DNA from: Clostridia bacterium
GTDB lineage: Bacteria > Bacillota > Clostridia > Oscillospirales > CAG-272
DNA length: 6,479 nucleotides
Reading direction: 5' to 3'
Assembly: GCA_017395885.1 (NCBI GenBank)
Contig: JAFQNM010000096.1
Coordinates: 1 to 6,479, forward strand
The translations under genes and the position numbers were made by a program. The notes below the pieces were generated by a model that made no database searches, was not told the DNA's origin, and saw nothing but the letters and a program-made list of their open reading frames with translations. Every line of letters starts with the position of its first letter. Position 1 is the stretch's first letter. Below are positions 1-6,370 of this stretch, one piece after another.

Positions 1-2830
1 AGGAAACGGGAGAGCTCTCTGTGCTGTTGCCCTCTGCGTTAGTCACCGTGCAGGTGAAGGTGGCATCGAAGCTCTTTTCGAGGAGCGTATCTATGCTTAT
101 GGAGAGAGTTGCCGTATCTGTGCCGCTCATATAGGGGATGAGAGTGCTGTCTGAACAGCTCCAGCTATAGGTAAGTCCGTTGCCCTCGGCGGTTATATTA
201 TATGCTCCGGTTCCCTTATCGGTTATTCTGCAGGAGGTGGGAGATATGCTGATGATCTCGGGATATTCAGGCTCGGGCTCAGGCTCTGTTGTGCCCGCAG
301 ACTGCCATACGGCATAAAGGGTCACGGAGCTGTTGGAGGCATAGGTAGCGCCGCTTGCATAATCTACCGATGCGGCAGATGAGCTCTTTGACCAGCCGAG
401 GAATGTATAGCCGTCTCTCTCCGGAACGTCGGTGGTGAGGGTAAGGTCGGTTCCGTTTACCTTGATCTGATTTTTCACCGTGCCTGTTCCGCCGTTGAGG
501 TTATATGTAACGGTGTTTGCAGCAAGAAGAGTTCGCTTGCCGAGACCTGTGGACATAAGATTTGAGGCCTCAGACTCGTTTTCAAAGTCGCAGTCCACGT
601 ATGTGGTGCCTGTAGAGCTTTTGAGAGTTACGTTATCAATGGCCATACAGCCTGTGTAGCTGAAGAAAAGCTGGTAATCGGTATAAGCTGTATATCCGCT
701 TTGGGCGTTACCCACGAGGTCTCCGTCAATATATACGGCTGCTGCGCCGTTTTTAATAGTTATTGTAACGGTACGCCAGTTGGAGATATCTGCATTTCCC
801 CAGCTGTATGCATAGGTCCTGCCGCCGAGATATACGCCGGTGGGAGTGATCTTAATGCTGTCTCCCTGGGCAACGTAGAAGAGAGCGGAGGCCTCCTCCG
901 CGTCGGAGGAGATGAGAGAAAGGTCAACGTTGAATACGATATCCTGGCCGTTACCGCCGTAATTTCCGATATAGCCGTATGCCTCACCTGAGGGCCACTG
1001 CCAGCCGTATCCGCCGGGCGCTGCCTCTGTAGTATTGCCAACGTCGGGCTCGGTGACGGGGGGCTCGGAATCTACAGTATAAGCCTCAACGCCGCCGGGA
1101 ACGATGGCCTCAAGGCAGACCTGAGCATAGATCCTTGCCATGAAATCGTTGGGGTGGCACATATTGTCTCCGGAGAAATCAAGATAGTTCTTGATCTCAA
1201 GAAGGGAGGAGTGTATTGCGGTAACGTCTGCAACGGCAACGCCTGTATTGGCGCTTGCTATCTCATTGAGGGCATCTCTGCAGGCCTCAAAATATGACAT
1301 ATAGTGGCAATAGATATTTCCGTAGAAGGGAGCAACGAGAACGAACTCGCAGTTGGGATAAGTATCGCGGACCTCTGCGATAATATCATTGATTGCGCTC
1401 TTGAACTCTCTCTTGAGTCCGGATGCGCTGCCTGAGGAATCCTGGCTCCAGTTCATTGCATCGTTAACACCGAACTCAATAAACACAAGGTCGGGAGCGT
1501 AGGCGGTTACCCACTCATCAGTTTTTGCAACAAGGTCGGGAGCGGCACCGCCGCCCTCTGCAGAGTAGGTGGCGTTAACTCTTAAGCCGTAGTCCTTTCT
1601 CAGCTTGGAAACGATCATTTCGTTCCAGTATTCGGCATAGGGATAAACGTCTCTGTATGAGGAGGAGTTTGCACCTCCGCAGATGCTGTCTCCGAAGAAG
1701 ACAACGTTCATTGCGCCGCCGTTTTTGATAGTATCGGCGGTTCGGGGCAGAGATGAGCTCTTCTGTTCGGGAACGTAGTGGCTCCACGTATCGGAATGGG
1801 TATAGGAAACGTTGATATAGCCGTTATAGAATACGGGGTTCTGTCCCCAATACTCCCACTTTCCGTCGCCTGCGGCAGTACGGTTATAGTAGGTGTCCCA
1901 GCTATAGCCGTTGGGATTGGACTGAGGATGAATATAGGTATAATTCTTCAGGCTGATGCTGCCTGAGGAGAGGAAGGTAATCTTATTTCCGCTCACGGTG
2001 TAGTCGATACCCTCGTAGTATCTGGAGGAGAAATCTGCACTGTAAACGCTTGTTATCTCATCAGGGGTGTACATGAGGGTATAAACAGAATTTCCGCTCT
2101 TGTCCTTAACGGGGTAAACGGCCTCGTTATATACAATATTTCCCTTCCAGAGGGGGGAGGTATACTTATCGTATTCGTATTTTGTGCAAACGTAGTCAGA
2201 GCCGGAATAATCGGGAGTTGAAACGTTATTGAGCTCTGCGATCCTCGTATCTCTTTTTGCGATGGCACTGTTATAATCAGAGCAGAGCATAATGGAGTCT
2301 ATGTACATAGAATCGCCGACAACGGCGCTTGTGAAGGGGTCGATACGAATGCTGTGGATCTGGCCGCTCCACCAGCTGAGAGAGGAGAGGTCAACTATAT
2401 GAGAGGTAAAGGAAACACCCTTAGTGAACTGGTACATTACCGATTTTCCTGCTGTAGGCCCCTGTACTGCTCCTGCGCTGAGGAAAAGCTCGGTGGTAGT
2501 TGCATACGCAGAGGTGTTTGTGGGAACACGGTAAATAATAAGGAGGCTCTTATAGTTTGAAGCGCTGAGGCTCAGAGAGGAAAGGTCAAGAAGTGCCCTT
2601 GGGTCTGAGGCATTGTGATCGTTATTTACCTTCATAAGCATTGAGCTTGAGCCCTGATCGTATGATACGTCAACGCTGTAGGGCTCCTTGATGTAGGAAA
2701 GCATATCATTGCTTGAGAAAACGAATTCGCCGTTTGAGGGAGAATATGCATTTACCGTGGGATAGAAGGGAATAGCTGTCAGAAAGGACAGACACAGCAC
2801 TATTGCTATGATTTTTTTTGTGAGCTTCAT
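1..2830 (-). CDS. Secreted multidomain SGNH/GDSL-family hydrolase, C-terminus cut by window edge
   Basis: The frame is open from the ATG at 2830 to the left edge, 943 codons with no stop, so the C-terminus lies outside. Residues 1-28 form a signal peptide (MKLTKKIIAIVLCLSF core). Residues ~30-182 look like a carbohydrate-binding-type beta-sandwich ending in IRIDPF (about 161-166) and MYIDSIML. Residues ~210-365 are a beta-rich module I cannot assign. Residues ~370-585 are the SGNH hydrolase: FFGDSI with nucleophile Ser382, block II glycines 426-428, FGVND with Asn456 (block III), and CHPND with His559 (block V). A Thr/Glu/Pro linker leads to a LamG-like region (~600-757), a Flg_new/InlB-type repeat (774-842, ending LYAVW), an EPEPEPEYPE spacer and an Ig-like domain (~852-943+). 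SGNH enzymes of this kind are usually carbohydrate or lipid esterases; the substrate is not readable here. SD AAGGAGA (2835-2841) supports the start. The hydrolase call is firm; the accessory domains are less so. Confidence 0.9.
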   Translation of the reverse strand, partial: MKLTKKIIAIVLCLSFLTAIPFYPTVNAYSPSNGEFVFSSNDMLSYIKEPYSVDVSYDQGSSSMLMKVNNDHNASDPRALLDLSSLSLSASNYKSLLIIYRVPTNTSAYATTTELFLSAGAVQGPTAGKSVMYQFTKGVSFTSHIVDLSSLSWWSGQIHSIRIDPFTSAVVGDSMYIDSIMLCSDYNSAIAKRDTRIAELNNVSTPDYSGSDYVCTKYEYDKYTSPLWKGNIVYNEAVYPVKDKSGNSVYTLMYTPDEITSVYSADFSSRYYEGIDYTVSGNKITFLSSGSISLKNYTYIHPQSNPNGYSWDTYYNRTAAGDGKWEYWGQNPVFYNGYINVSYTHSDTWSHYVPEQKSSSLPRTADTIKNGGAMNVVFFGDSICGGANSSSYRDVYPYAEYWNEMIVSKLRKDYGLRVNATYSAEGGGAAPDLVAKTDEWVTAYAPDLVFIEFGVNDAMNWSQDSSGSASGLKREFKSAINDIIAEVRDTYPNCEFVLVAPFYGNIYCHYMSYFEACRDALNEIASANTGVAVADVTAIHSSLLEIKNYLDFSGDNMCHPNDFMARIYAQVCLEAIVPGGVEAYTVDSEPPVTEPDVGNTTEAAPGGYGWQWPSGEAYGYIGNYGGNGQDIVFNVDLSLISSDAEEASALFYVAQGDSIKITPTGVYLGGRTYAYSWGNADISNWRTVTITIKNGAAAVYIDGDLVGNAQSGYTAYTDYQLFFSYTGCMAIDNVTLKSSTGTTYVDCDFENESEASNLMSTGLGKRTLLAANTVTYNLNGGTGTVKNQIKVNGTDLTLTTDVPERDGYTFLGWSKSSSAASVDYASGATYASNSSVTLYAVWQSAGTTEPEPEPEYPEIISISPTSCRITDKGTGAYNITAEGNGLTYSWSCSDSTLIPYMSGTDTATLSISIDTLLEKSFDATFTCTVTNAEGNSTESSPVS

Positions 2831-2834
2831 AGAG

Positions 2835-2841
2835 TCTCCTT
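2835..2841 (-). promoter_or_regulatory. Ribosome binding site of the SGNH hydrolase gene
   Basis: The minus strand reads AAGGAGA four bases before the ATG at 2830. It is a near-perfect Shine-Dalgarno sequence and fixes the start, directly ahead of a Lys-rich signal-peptide N-terminus. Confidence 0.85.
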
Positions 2842-2901
2842 GCTTTTGTACTTTTTTTGAAAATTACGCTACTGTTTGGTCAAAACTTAACCATTATAAC
2901 T

Positions 2902-2929
2902 ATTATATCACATTATTCGACTTTGTCAA
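2902..2929 (-). promoter_or_regulatory. SigA-type promoter of the SGNH hydrolase gene
   Basis: On the minus strand TTGACA (2929-2924) is followed by a 16-base spacer and TATAAT (2907-2902). The -10 box is preceded by TGA, giving an extended -10 (TGnTATAAT). Both hexamers match the housekeeping sigma consensus exactly, so strong expression is expected. Transcription would begin near 2895, leaving a leader of about 65 bases. The promoter lies just downstream of the capA-like operon terminator, so the hydrolase is its own transcription unit. Confidence 0.85.
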
Positions 2930-2970
2930 TGAGCATAGATCATATAAAACAGCCGGGCTAAAAGGACATT

Positions 2971-3001
2971 AAAAAGCTCCCGAGGGTGTTGCCCCGGGAG
3001 C
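2971..3001 (-). terminator. Rho-independent terminator of the isomerase/CapA-like operon
   Basis: A GC-rich hairpin with 7-bp arms GCTCCCG (2976-2982) and CGGGAGC (2995-3001), plus inner GGG/CCC pairing, is followed on the minus strand by five T residues (2975-2971). It begins 8 bases after the CapA-like stop codon. It separates the operon from the promoter of the hydrolase gene. Confidence 0.9.
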
Positions 3002-3008
3002 CGGATGT

Positions 3009-4208
3009 TTATTCGCAAAGGTCGCCAAAGACCTTTTTTACAAGGTTCCGGCAGTATTCAAGTGAGAAAGACGGATCAGATGCAACGATCTCGTTTTTTG
3101 CAGCAAGATCCTCTGTATAATCGGAAAGCTTATAGGTGGTTATCCTTCCGCTTCCGGTAAGAACGTGGGTAACGAGGGGAGTAACTCCGTAATCCTTGAT
3201 ATATACCTCTCCGTTTTCGTCTCTGTCAAGAGTGACGTTGGCCATGCCGCCTACCATTCTGTTTGCGATGCCTGCACCTGTCTGTGCGGTGGAATTTATA
3301 AAGTTTCCGATAGAATAGTAGATAAGCATAGAGTGGTCCTCATCCTCCATGATCTCAACGGGCTCAATAACGTGAGGGTGAGTGCCGATAACAAGGTCGG
3401 CGCCGCACTGAAACATTATGTTTGCCCAGTAGCGCTGGTTGGAGTCGGCCTCAAGGACATATTCGGTGCCCCAATGGGGAAGGACTACGGTGAAATCTGC
3501 CATTGCCTCAGCGGCGCTTATATCTGCTTTCAGCGTTGCCTCGTCAAGAAGGTTAACGCAGTAGGGCATATCTGTGGGGAGGGGAATACCGTTTGTTCCG
3601 TAGGTGTAGTTGAGAAAGGCGATTTTTATTCCGTTTTCCTCTCTTACGTATATGTCAGACTGCTCCTCAGGGGAGGAGTTGATGCCGAGAATTGCCATTT
3701 CGGGGTGATTCGTTTCCCAAAAGCTTATACAGTTTCGAACAGCCTTTGAGCCGCGGTCTATGGTGTGGTTCGTTGCGTGAAGCACGATATCAAAGCCTGC
3801 CCCGGCAATAGCATCTCCCACCTCAAAGGCACCGTTAAAGCTGGGGTAGCCGCTTATTCCCATATCTCTGCCGCCGAGGATGACCTCCTGGTTGACAATA
3901 GCAATATCTGCCGCCTCTATCTCTTCGCGAACGTTTGCAAAGAGGTGGTCATAGTTATAAGTTCCGTCTGCCATTTCTCCGCTTTCCGAAACCTTTTCGT
4001 GGAGAAGCACGTCACCTACCATGGAGATGGTAACCTCGGTATCAGGCTCCGGCTCCGGTTCTGTGTCAGGTGTATCGGTCACAGGGGCGGTTGCTGTTTC
4101 AGCGTCGGGAAGGGTGCCGTCTGCGCTCAACTCTGACTGTATTACCTTGCAGGAGAAAAGTGAAAGTGAGATAATAGCACAAAGGATAATTGCCGTTATT
4201 TTTTTCAT
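3009..4208 (-). CDS. CapA/PgsA-like metallophosphatase-fold lipoprotein
   Basis: A 399-residue protein of the PGA_cap family (CapA, COG2843; calcineurin-like metallophosphatase fold), whose best-known members act in poly-gamma-glutamate capsule synthesis. Residues 1-20 form a lipoprotein signal with lipobox LFSC (Cys20), so it should be lipid-anchored outside the membrane. Residues ~21-58 are an acidic Thr/Pro/Glu linker. The catalytic domain (~59-350) shows MVGDV (Asp66), NQE (106-108), TNH (Asn147, His148), PHWGTEY (His245), GTHPHV (His277, His279) and YSIGNF (298-303), the expected metal-site and core motifs in the expected order. The stop is TAA. The start lies one base after the stop of the upstream isomerase-like gene and has only a weak SD, so translation is probably coupled. 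No pgsB or pgsC homologue is visible, so a capsule role is not shown; many Clostridia carry such proteins with unknown substrates. Confidence 0.93.
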   Translation of the reverse strand: MKKITAIILCAIISLSLFSCKVIQSELSADGTLPDAETATAPVTDTPDTEPEPEPDTEVTISMVGDVLLHEKVSESGEMADGTYNYDHLFANVREEIEAADIAIVNQEVILGGRDMGISGYPSFNGAFEVGDAIAGAGFDIVLHATNHTIDRGSKAVRNCISFWETNHPEMAILGINSSPEEQSDIYVREENGIKIAFLNYTYGTNGIPLPTDMPYCVNLLDEATLKADISAAEAMADFTVVLPHWGTEYVLEADSNQRYWANIMFQCGADLVIGTHPHVIEPVEIMEDEDHSMLIYYSIGNFINSTAQTGAGIANRMVGGMANVTLDRDENGEVYIKDYGVTPLVTHVLTGSGRITTYKLSDYTEDLAAKNEIVASDPSFSLEYCRNLVKKVFGDLCE

Positions 4209-4209
4209 A

Positions 4210-5010
4210 TTACCAACCTACCGTTCTGAGCCAGCTGCGGCTGAGGGCTTCACACTCCATATCGGAAAGTCCAAAGGCAGGCAGGTCCTGCTCAACAACG
4301 ACCCATTCGGCACCTATATCGAGAGATGCATCGAGAACTGCAGGCATATCTACTCTGCCGTAGCCCACAGGACGGAAGGAGAAGTCCTCAGGGCGCTTGA
4401 AGCTGTTTCTTTCATAAAGGAAATCGCCCTTGCTGTGGAAATCCTTAAGGTGAACGACAGGGCAGCGGCCGCTGTATCTCATAAGATATTCGGCAGCGTC
4501 AAAGTTGCCGAGGGTCGCCCAGCAAACGTCTATCTCGGGAAGGAGATTATCGTTTGTGAAATCTCTGAATATGAGATCGAGCACGTACTCGCCCTCAGAT
4601 CTTTTGAACTCCCATTCGTGGTTATGATAAAGTATCTGAACGCCGTTTTCTTTAAAATATGCACCTGCACAGTCAAGCTTTTTTGTCATTTCTGCGTAGC
4701 CTGACTCTCCGTACTGATAATCTCCCCAGAACGCTGCAATGGCAAGATAGGAAACGCCGAGAGCTTTACAAAGCTCAAGGGTCTTTTCCGTATCGTCAAT
4801 TATATCGCCGGTGCTTGTGTGGGCGGAGATGATGCGAAGACCGATGCTGTCGCAGTATTCTCTGAACTCAAGGGGGGTGAGGTCTCCGTAGCCACCGCAG
4901 GTCTCAATTCCGTCATAGCCTGCATTTTTGATAGCGAGAAGTGTTCCCTTAACGTCCTTTTCTATACTTTCTCTTACTGAAAAAAGCTGAAGAGCAACAG
5001 GTAGTGCCAT
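4210..5010 (-). CDS. Sugar phosphate isomerase/epimerase-like TIM-barrel protein (IolE-type, COG1082)
   Basis: A 266-residue cytoplasmic protein of the xylose isomerase-like TIM-barrel family (AP_endonuc_2, PF01261). It has no signal peptide. Visible family features are the first-strand QLFSVRE (residues 8-14), GYDGIET (31-37), LYHNHEWEF (127-135), EIDVCWA (159-165, Asp161), VVHLKDF (185-191, His187, Asp190), PVGYGRVD (214-221) and WVVVEQD (236-242, Glu240). By analogy with tagatose epimerase and IolE, Asp161, His187 and Glu240 are likely divalent-metal ligands, with the fourth in the HNHEWE segment. The length is normal. The substrate cannot be told from sequence; members include inosose dehydratases, sugar epimerases and uncharacterised proteins. 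The ATG has SD AAGGAAGG (5019-5026) at 8-base spacing. First gene of a two-gene operon with the CapA-like lipoprotein. Confidence 0.92.
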   Translation of the reverse strand: MALPVALQLFSVRESIEKDVKGTLLAIKNAGYDGIETCGGYGDLTPLEFREYCDSIGLRIISAHTSTGDIIDDTEKTLELCKALGVSYLAIAAFWGDYQYGESGYAEMTKKLDCAGAYFKENGVQILYHNHEWEFKRSEGEYVLDLIFRDFTNDNLLPEIDVCWATLGNFDAAEYLMRYSGRCPVVHLKDFHSKGDFLYERNSFKRPEDFSFRPVGYGRVDMPAVLDASLDIGAEWVVVEQDLPAFGLSDMECEALSRSWLRTVGW

Positions 5011-5018
5011 GATTATTA

Positions 5019-5026
5019 CCTTCCTT
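5019..5026 (-). promoter_or_regulatory. Ribosome binding site of the isomerase/epimerase-like gene
   Basis: The minus strand reads AAGGAAGG, 8 bases before the ATG at 5010. This supports the chosen start. Confidence 0.75.
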
Positions 5027-5051
5027 AAGCTGTTGAATTCTTTACAAAATC

Positions 5052-5079
5052 ATTATATAACACTAATTTGCAAAATCAA
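5052..5079 (-). promoter_or_regulatory. Predicted SigA-type promoter of the isomerase/CapA-like operon
   Basis: On the minus strand TTGATT (5079-5074) and a perfect TATAAT (5057-5052) are separated by 16 bases. Transcription would start near 5045, giving a leader of about 35 bases before the ATG at 5010. The -35 box matches consensus at four of six positions, so this promoter looks weaker than the divergent one facing right. Confidence 0.65.
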
Positions 5080-5106
5080 GAGCCAAATGTAAATTATTTA
5101 TTGTTT

Positions 5107-5128
5107 CTCCTGTTGACCTTGACAGGAG
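5107..5128. promoter_or_regulatory. Candidate operator: 7+7 bp inverted repeat overlapping the rightward -35 box
   Basis: CTCCTGT (5107-5113) and ACAGGAG (5122-5128) are perfect reverse complements separated by 8 bases. The right arm covers part of the TTGACA -35 box (5119-5124). The centre also holds a tandem TTGACC/TTGACA direct repeat. A dimeric regulator bound here would block the rightward promoter and could also act on the leftward one, whose -35 lies about 28 bases away. No regulator gene is visible in the window. That this is a protein-binding site is inference. Confidence 0.4.
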
Positions 5129-5147
5129 GACGGAGTTGTTATATAAT
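5119..5147 (+). promoter_or_regulatory. Perfect-consensus SigA promoter of the cohesin-like gene
   Basis: TTGACA (5119-5124), a 17-base spacer and TATAAT (5142-5147) match the housekeeping sigma consensus at every position with ideal spacing. Transcription should start near 5154, leaving a leader of about 47 bases. High expression is expected unless repressed. Confidence 0.88.
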
Positions 5148-5160
5148 TAACAAAGATTTG

Positions 5161-5174
5161 AGCCGATAACGGCT
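5161..5174 (+). other. Small stem-loop near the 5' end of the cohesin-like transcript
   Basis: AGCCG and CGGCT form a perfect 5-bp stem around an ATAA loop. It lies about 7 bases from the predicted transcription start and well upstream of the ribosome binding site. Such 5'-terminal hairpins often protect mRNAs from decay. That role is inference; the stem is short. Confidence 0.4.
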
Positions 5175-5200
5175 ATACATTACATAAAAGTGAGGATCTT

Positions 5201-6205
5201 ATGAAAAAGATTTTAAGCGCGATTCTTTGCTTTGTTCTTCTTTTCGGTATGCTTTCTGTTTTCGTTGCTGCCGACGATAATGAGACTGATATTGAATTTT
5301 CTATGACCGATGCCTCCGGCAAGCCCGGTGAGATCATTACCGTTGAGGTCTATCTTGATAAGAACGTCGGAACCTGGGCCACTTGCTTTGAGATAGTGTT
5401 CAACGAGAGATATTTCACTCTTCTTTCTGTTGAAAACGGCGACGTTTATACAGACGGCGAGTACGTTAAGAGCAAGCTTACAAACCGCGGCAGATACAGA
5501 TACTATGCCGAGGGAACTGACTATAACGTAAACGTTACAAACACAGGCCTTATTGCAACCTTCAACTTTGAGATCAGTGAATCTGCTCCTGCAGGTGATT
5601 ATGCTATGAGACTGTTCTTCCCCGATGACGGTAAGGGCTGGTTCTTCGATGCAACGGAGTTTCCCGATTATCTTACGGTATTTACCGTTGCGGCTACAAA
5701 CGATTCTAAGATCACCGTTATAAACGATTCCGAAACTGCAGCTCCCGATACAGATGCTCCCGTAGACGGAAGTAACTCTACCGATTCTACAGATGCTCCT
5801 GCAGACGATACGACCGTAGAGAACGACCTTCCCGGCATTCCCGTATACGATAACGTAACAGATGCAGACGGCAACCTTGCTACAGATACAAACGGTGACT
5901 ATATCAAGACTCCCGCAAGAGATGACAAGGGTAACCTTCTTTATTACGAAACAGATAAGTACAACGAGGTAGTAACAGACGAAAAGGGCGATAACGTTAC
6001 CTTTGCAGATACTACCGCAACACCCGAGAGCACAGGAGACAAGGTGTCCGATAGCCAGACCGCTGCCAATAATTCAGGCACTGAGGGCGAAAAGAACTCC
6101 TCCGCTTATAAGATCATTCTTATAGCTGCAGTTGCTGCTGTTGTAGTTGGTGCGATCATCGTTGTAATCGTGCTCACAAGACCCAAGAAGAATGAAAAGG
6201 AATAA
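5201..6205 (+). CDS. Membrane-anchored surface protein with a cohesin-like domain
   Basis: A 334-residue exported protein. Residues 1-24 form a signal peptide with a VAA/DD cleavage region. Residues ~30-176 resemble a cohesin/CBM-like beta-sandwich: an early SGKPGEIITVEVYLDKN strand pair, a VGTWATCFEIVFNERYF core, LLSVENGDV, and NTGLIATFNFEI before the final strands. Residues ~177-210 are a Ser/Thr/Asp/Pro linker with repeated TDAP. Residues ~220-266 hold short D-x-x-G-N repeats. A Thr/Ser/Asn-rich stretch leads to a transmembrane helix (~303-325) and a basic tail TRPKKNEKE, giving an outside-facing, C-terminally anchored topology. Cohesins bind dockerin modules in cellulosomes; other proteins with this fold do not, so the function is open. 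SD-like GAGG (5192-5195) is modest but well spaced, and the protein ends in tandem TAA stops. Topology is firm; the cohesin assignment is by pattern only. Confidence 0.85.
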   Translation: MKKILSAILCFVLLFGMLSVFVAADDNETDIEFSMTDASGKPGEIITVEVYLDKNVGTWATCFEIVFNERYFTLLSVENGDVYTDGEYVKSKLTNRGRYRYYAEGTDYNVNVTNTGLIATFNFEISESAPAGDYAMRLFFPDDGKGWFFDATEFPDYLTVFTVAATNDSKITVINDSETAAPDTDAPVDGSNSTDSTDAPADDTTVENDLPGIPVYDNVTDADGNLATDTNGDYIKTPARDDKGNLLYYETDKYNEVVTDEKGDNVTFADTTATPESTGDKVSDSQTAANNSGTEGEKNSSAYKIILIAAVAAVVVGAIIVVIVLTRPKKNEKE

Positions 6206-6219
6206 TAAGCTTTAAGCTG

Positions 6220-6250
6220 AAAAAGGAGATGCAAATGCATCTCCTTTTTT
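6220..6250 (+). terminator. Rho-independent terminator of the cohesin-like gene
   Basis: GGAGATGC (6225-6232) and GCATCTCC (6237-6244) pair perfectly around an AAAT loop, flanked by an A-tract (6220-6224) and a six-T tract (6245-6250). It lies 14 bases after the first stop codon. The A-tract makes it nearly symmetric, so it could also end transcripts arriving from the right. Confidence 0.93.
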
Positions 6251-6282
6251 GCAGCTTGTCGATAAAGTTATCGACAAGCTGC
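6251..6282. repeat. Perfect 15+15 bp palindrome with a 2-base centre
   Basis: GCAGCTTGTCGATAA (6251-6265) is exactly reverse-complemented at 6268-6282, with AG in the centre. It starts directly after the terminator T-tract. A partial echo of the arm (CTGTCGA) follows at 6289-6295. Perfect palindromes of this length outside genes are typical of dispersed intergenic repeats or of binding sites for symmetric protein complexes. Which applies cannot be told from one copy. Confidence 0.8.
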
Positions 6283-6307
6283 CTCAGGCTGTCGAGAAGG
6301 ATGCAGA

Positions 6308-6365
6308 TTTCGTCATTTCAAGTCCGTAGTCGTACAAGGGTACGACAGGACTTGAAAGGGCGAAA
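6308..6365. repeat. Nested 58-base hairpin with three stacked stems
   Basis: The outer stem is TTTCG (6308-6312) with CGAAA (6361-6365). The middle stem is TTTCAAGTCC (6316-6325) with GGACTTGAAA (6348-6357). The inner stem is GTCGTAC (6329-6335) with GTACGAC (6340-6346) around an AAGG loop. Internal loops are 3/3 (TCA/GGG) and 3/1 bases. Twenty-two base pairs in one arm is far from chance. It could be a structured RNA element, a mobile-repeat end or a DNA cruciform site. Confidence 0.75.
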
Positions 6366-6370
6366 AGCTT

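Noticed and set aside
701..2560. Several short frames of 62-96 residues on both strands
   Set aside because: All lie inside the long minus-strand SGNH hydrolase frame and have no domain or ribosome binding site of their own.
3165..3749. A 194-residue plus-strand frame
   Set aside because: It is antisense to the conserved catalytic domain of the CapA-like gene and is best explained by codon bias on the coding strand.
4021..4704. A 227-residue plus-strand frame
   Set aside because: It runs antisense across the CapA-like and isomerase-like genes, whose family motifs are intact. It has no promoter and no recognisable domain.
5668..5874. A 68-residue minus-strand frame rich in Ser and Val
   Set aside because: It is the antisense reading of the acidic Thr/Asp linker of the cohesin-like gene.
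5861..5910. A possible dockerin in the cohesin-like protein (DADGNL/DTNGD)
   Set aside because: Dockerins have two ~22-residue repeats with a calcium loop followed by a helix. Here the acidic loops are not followed by helical segments and the spacing is too short.
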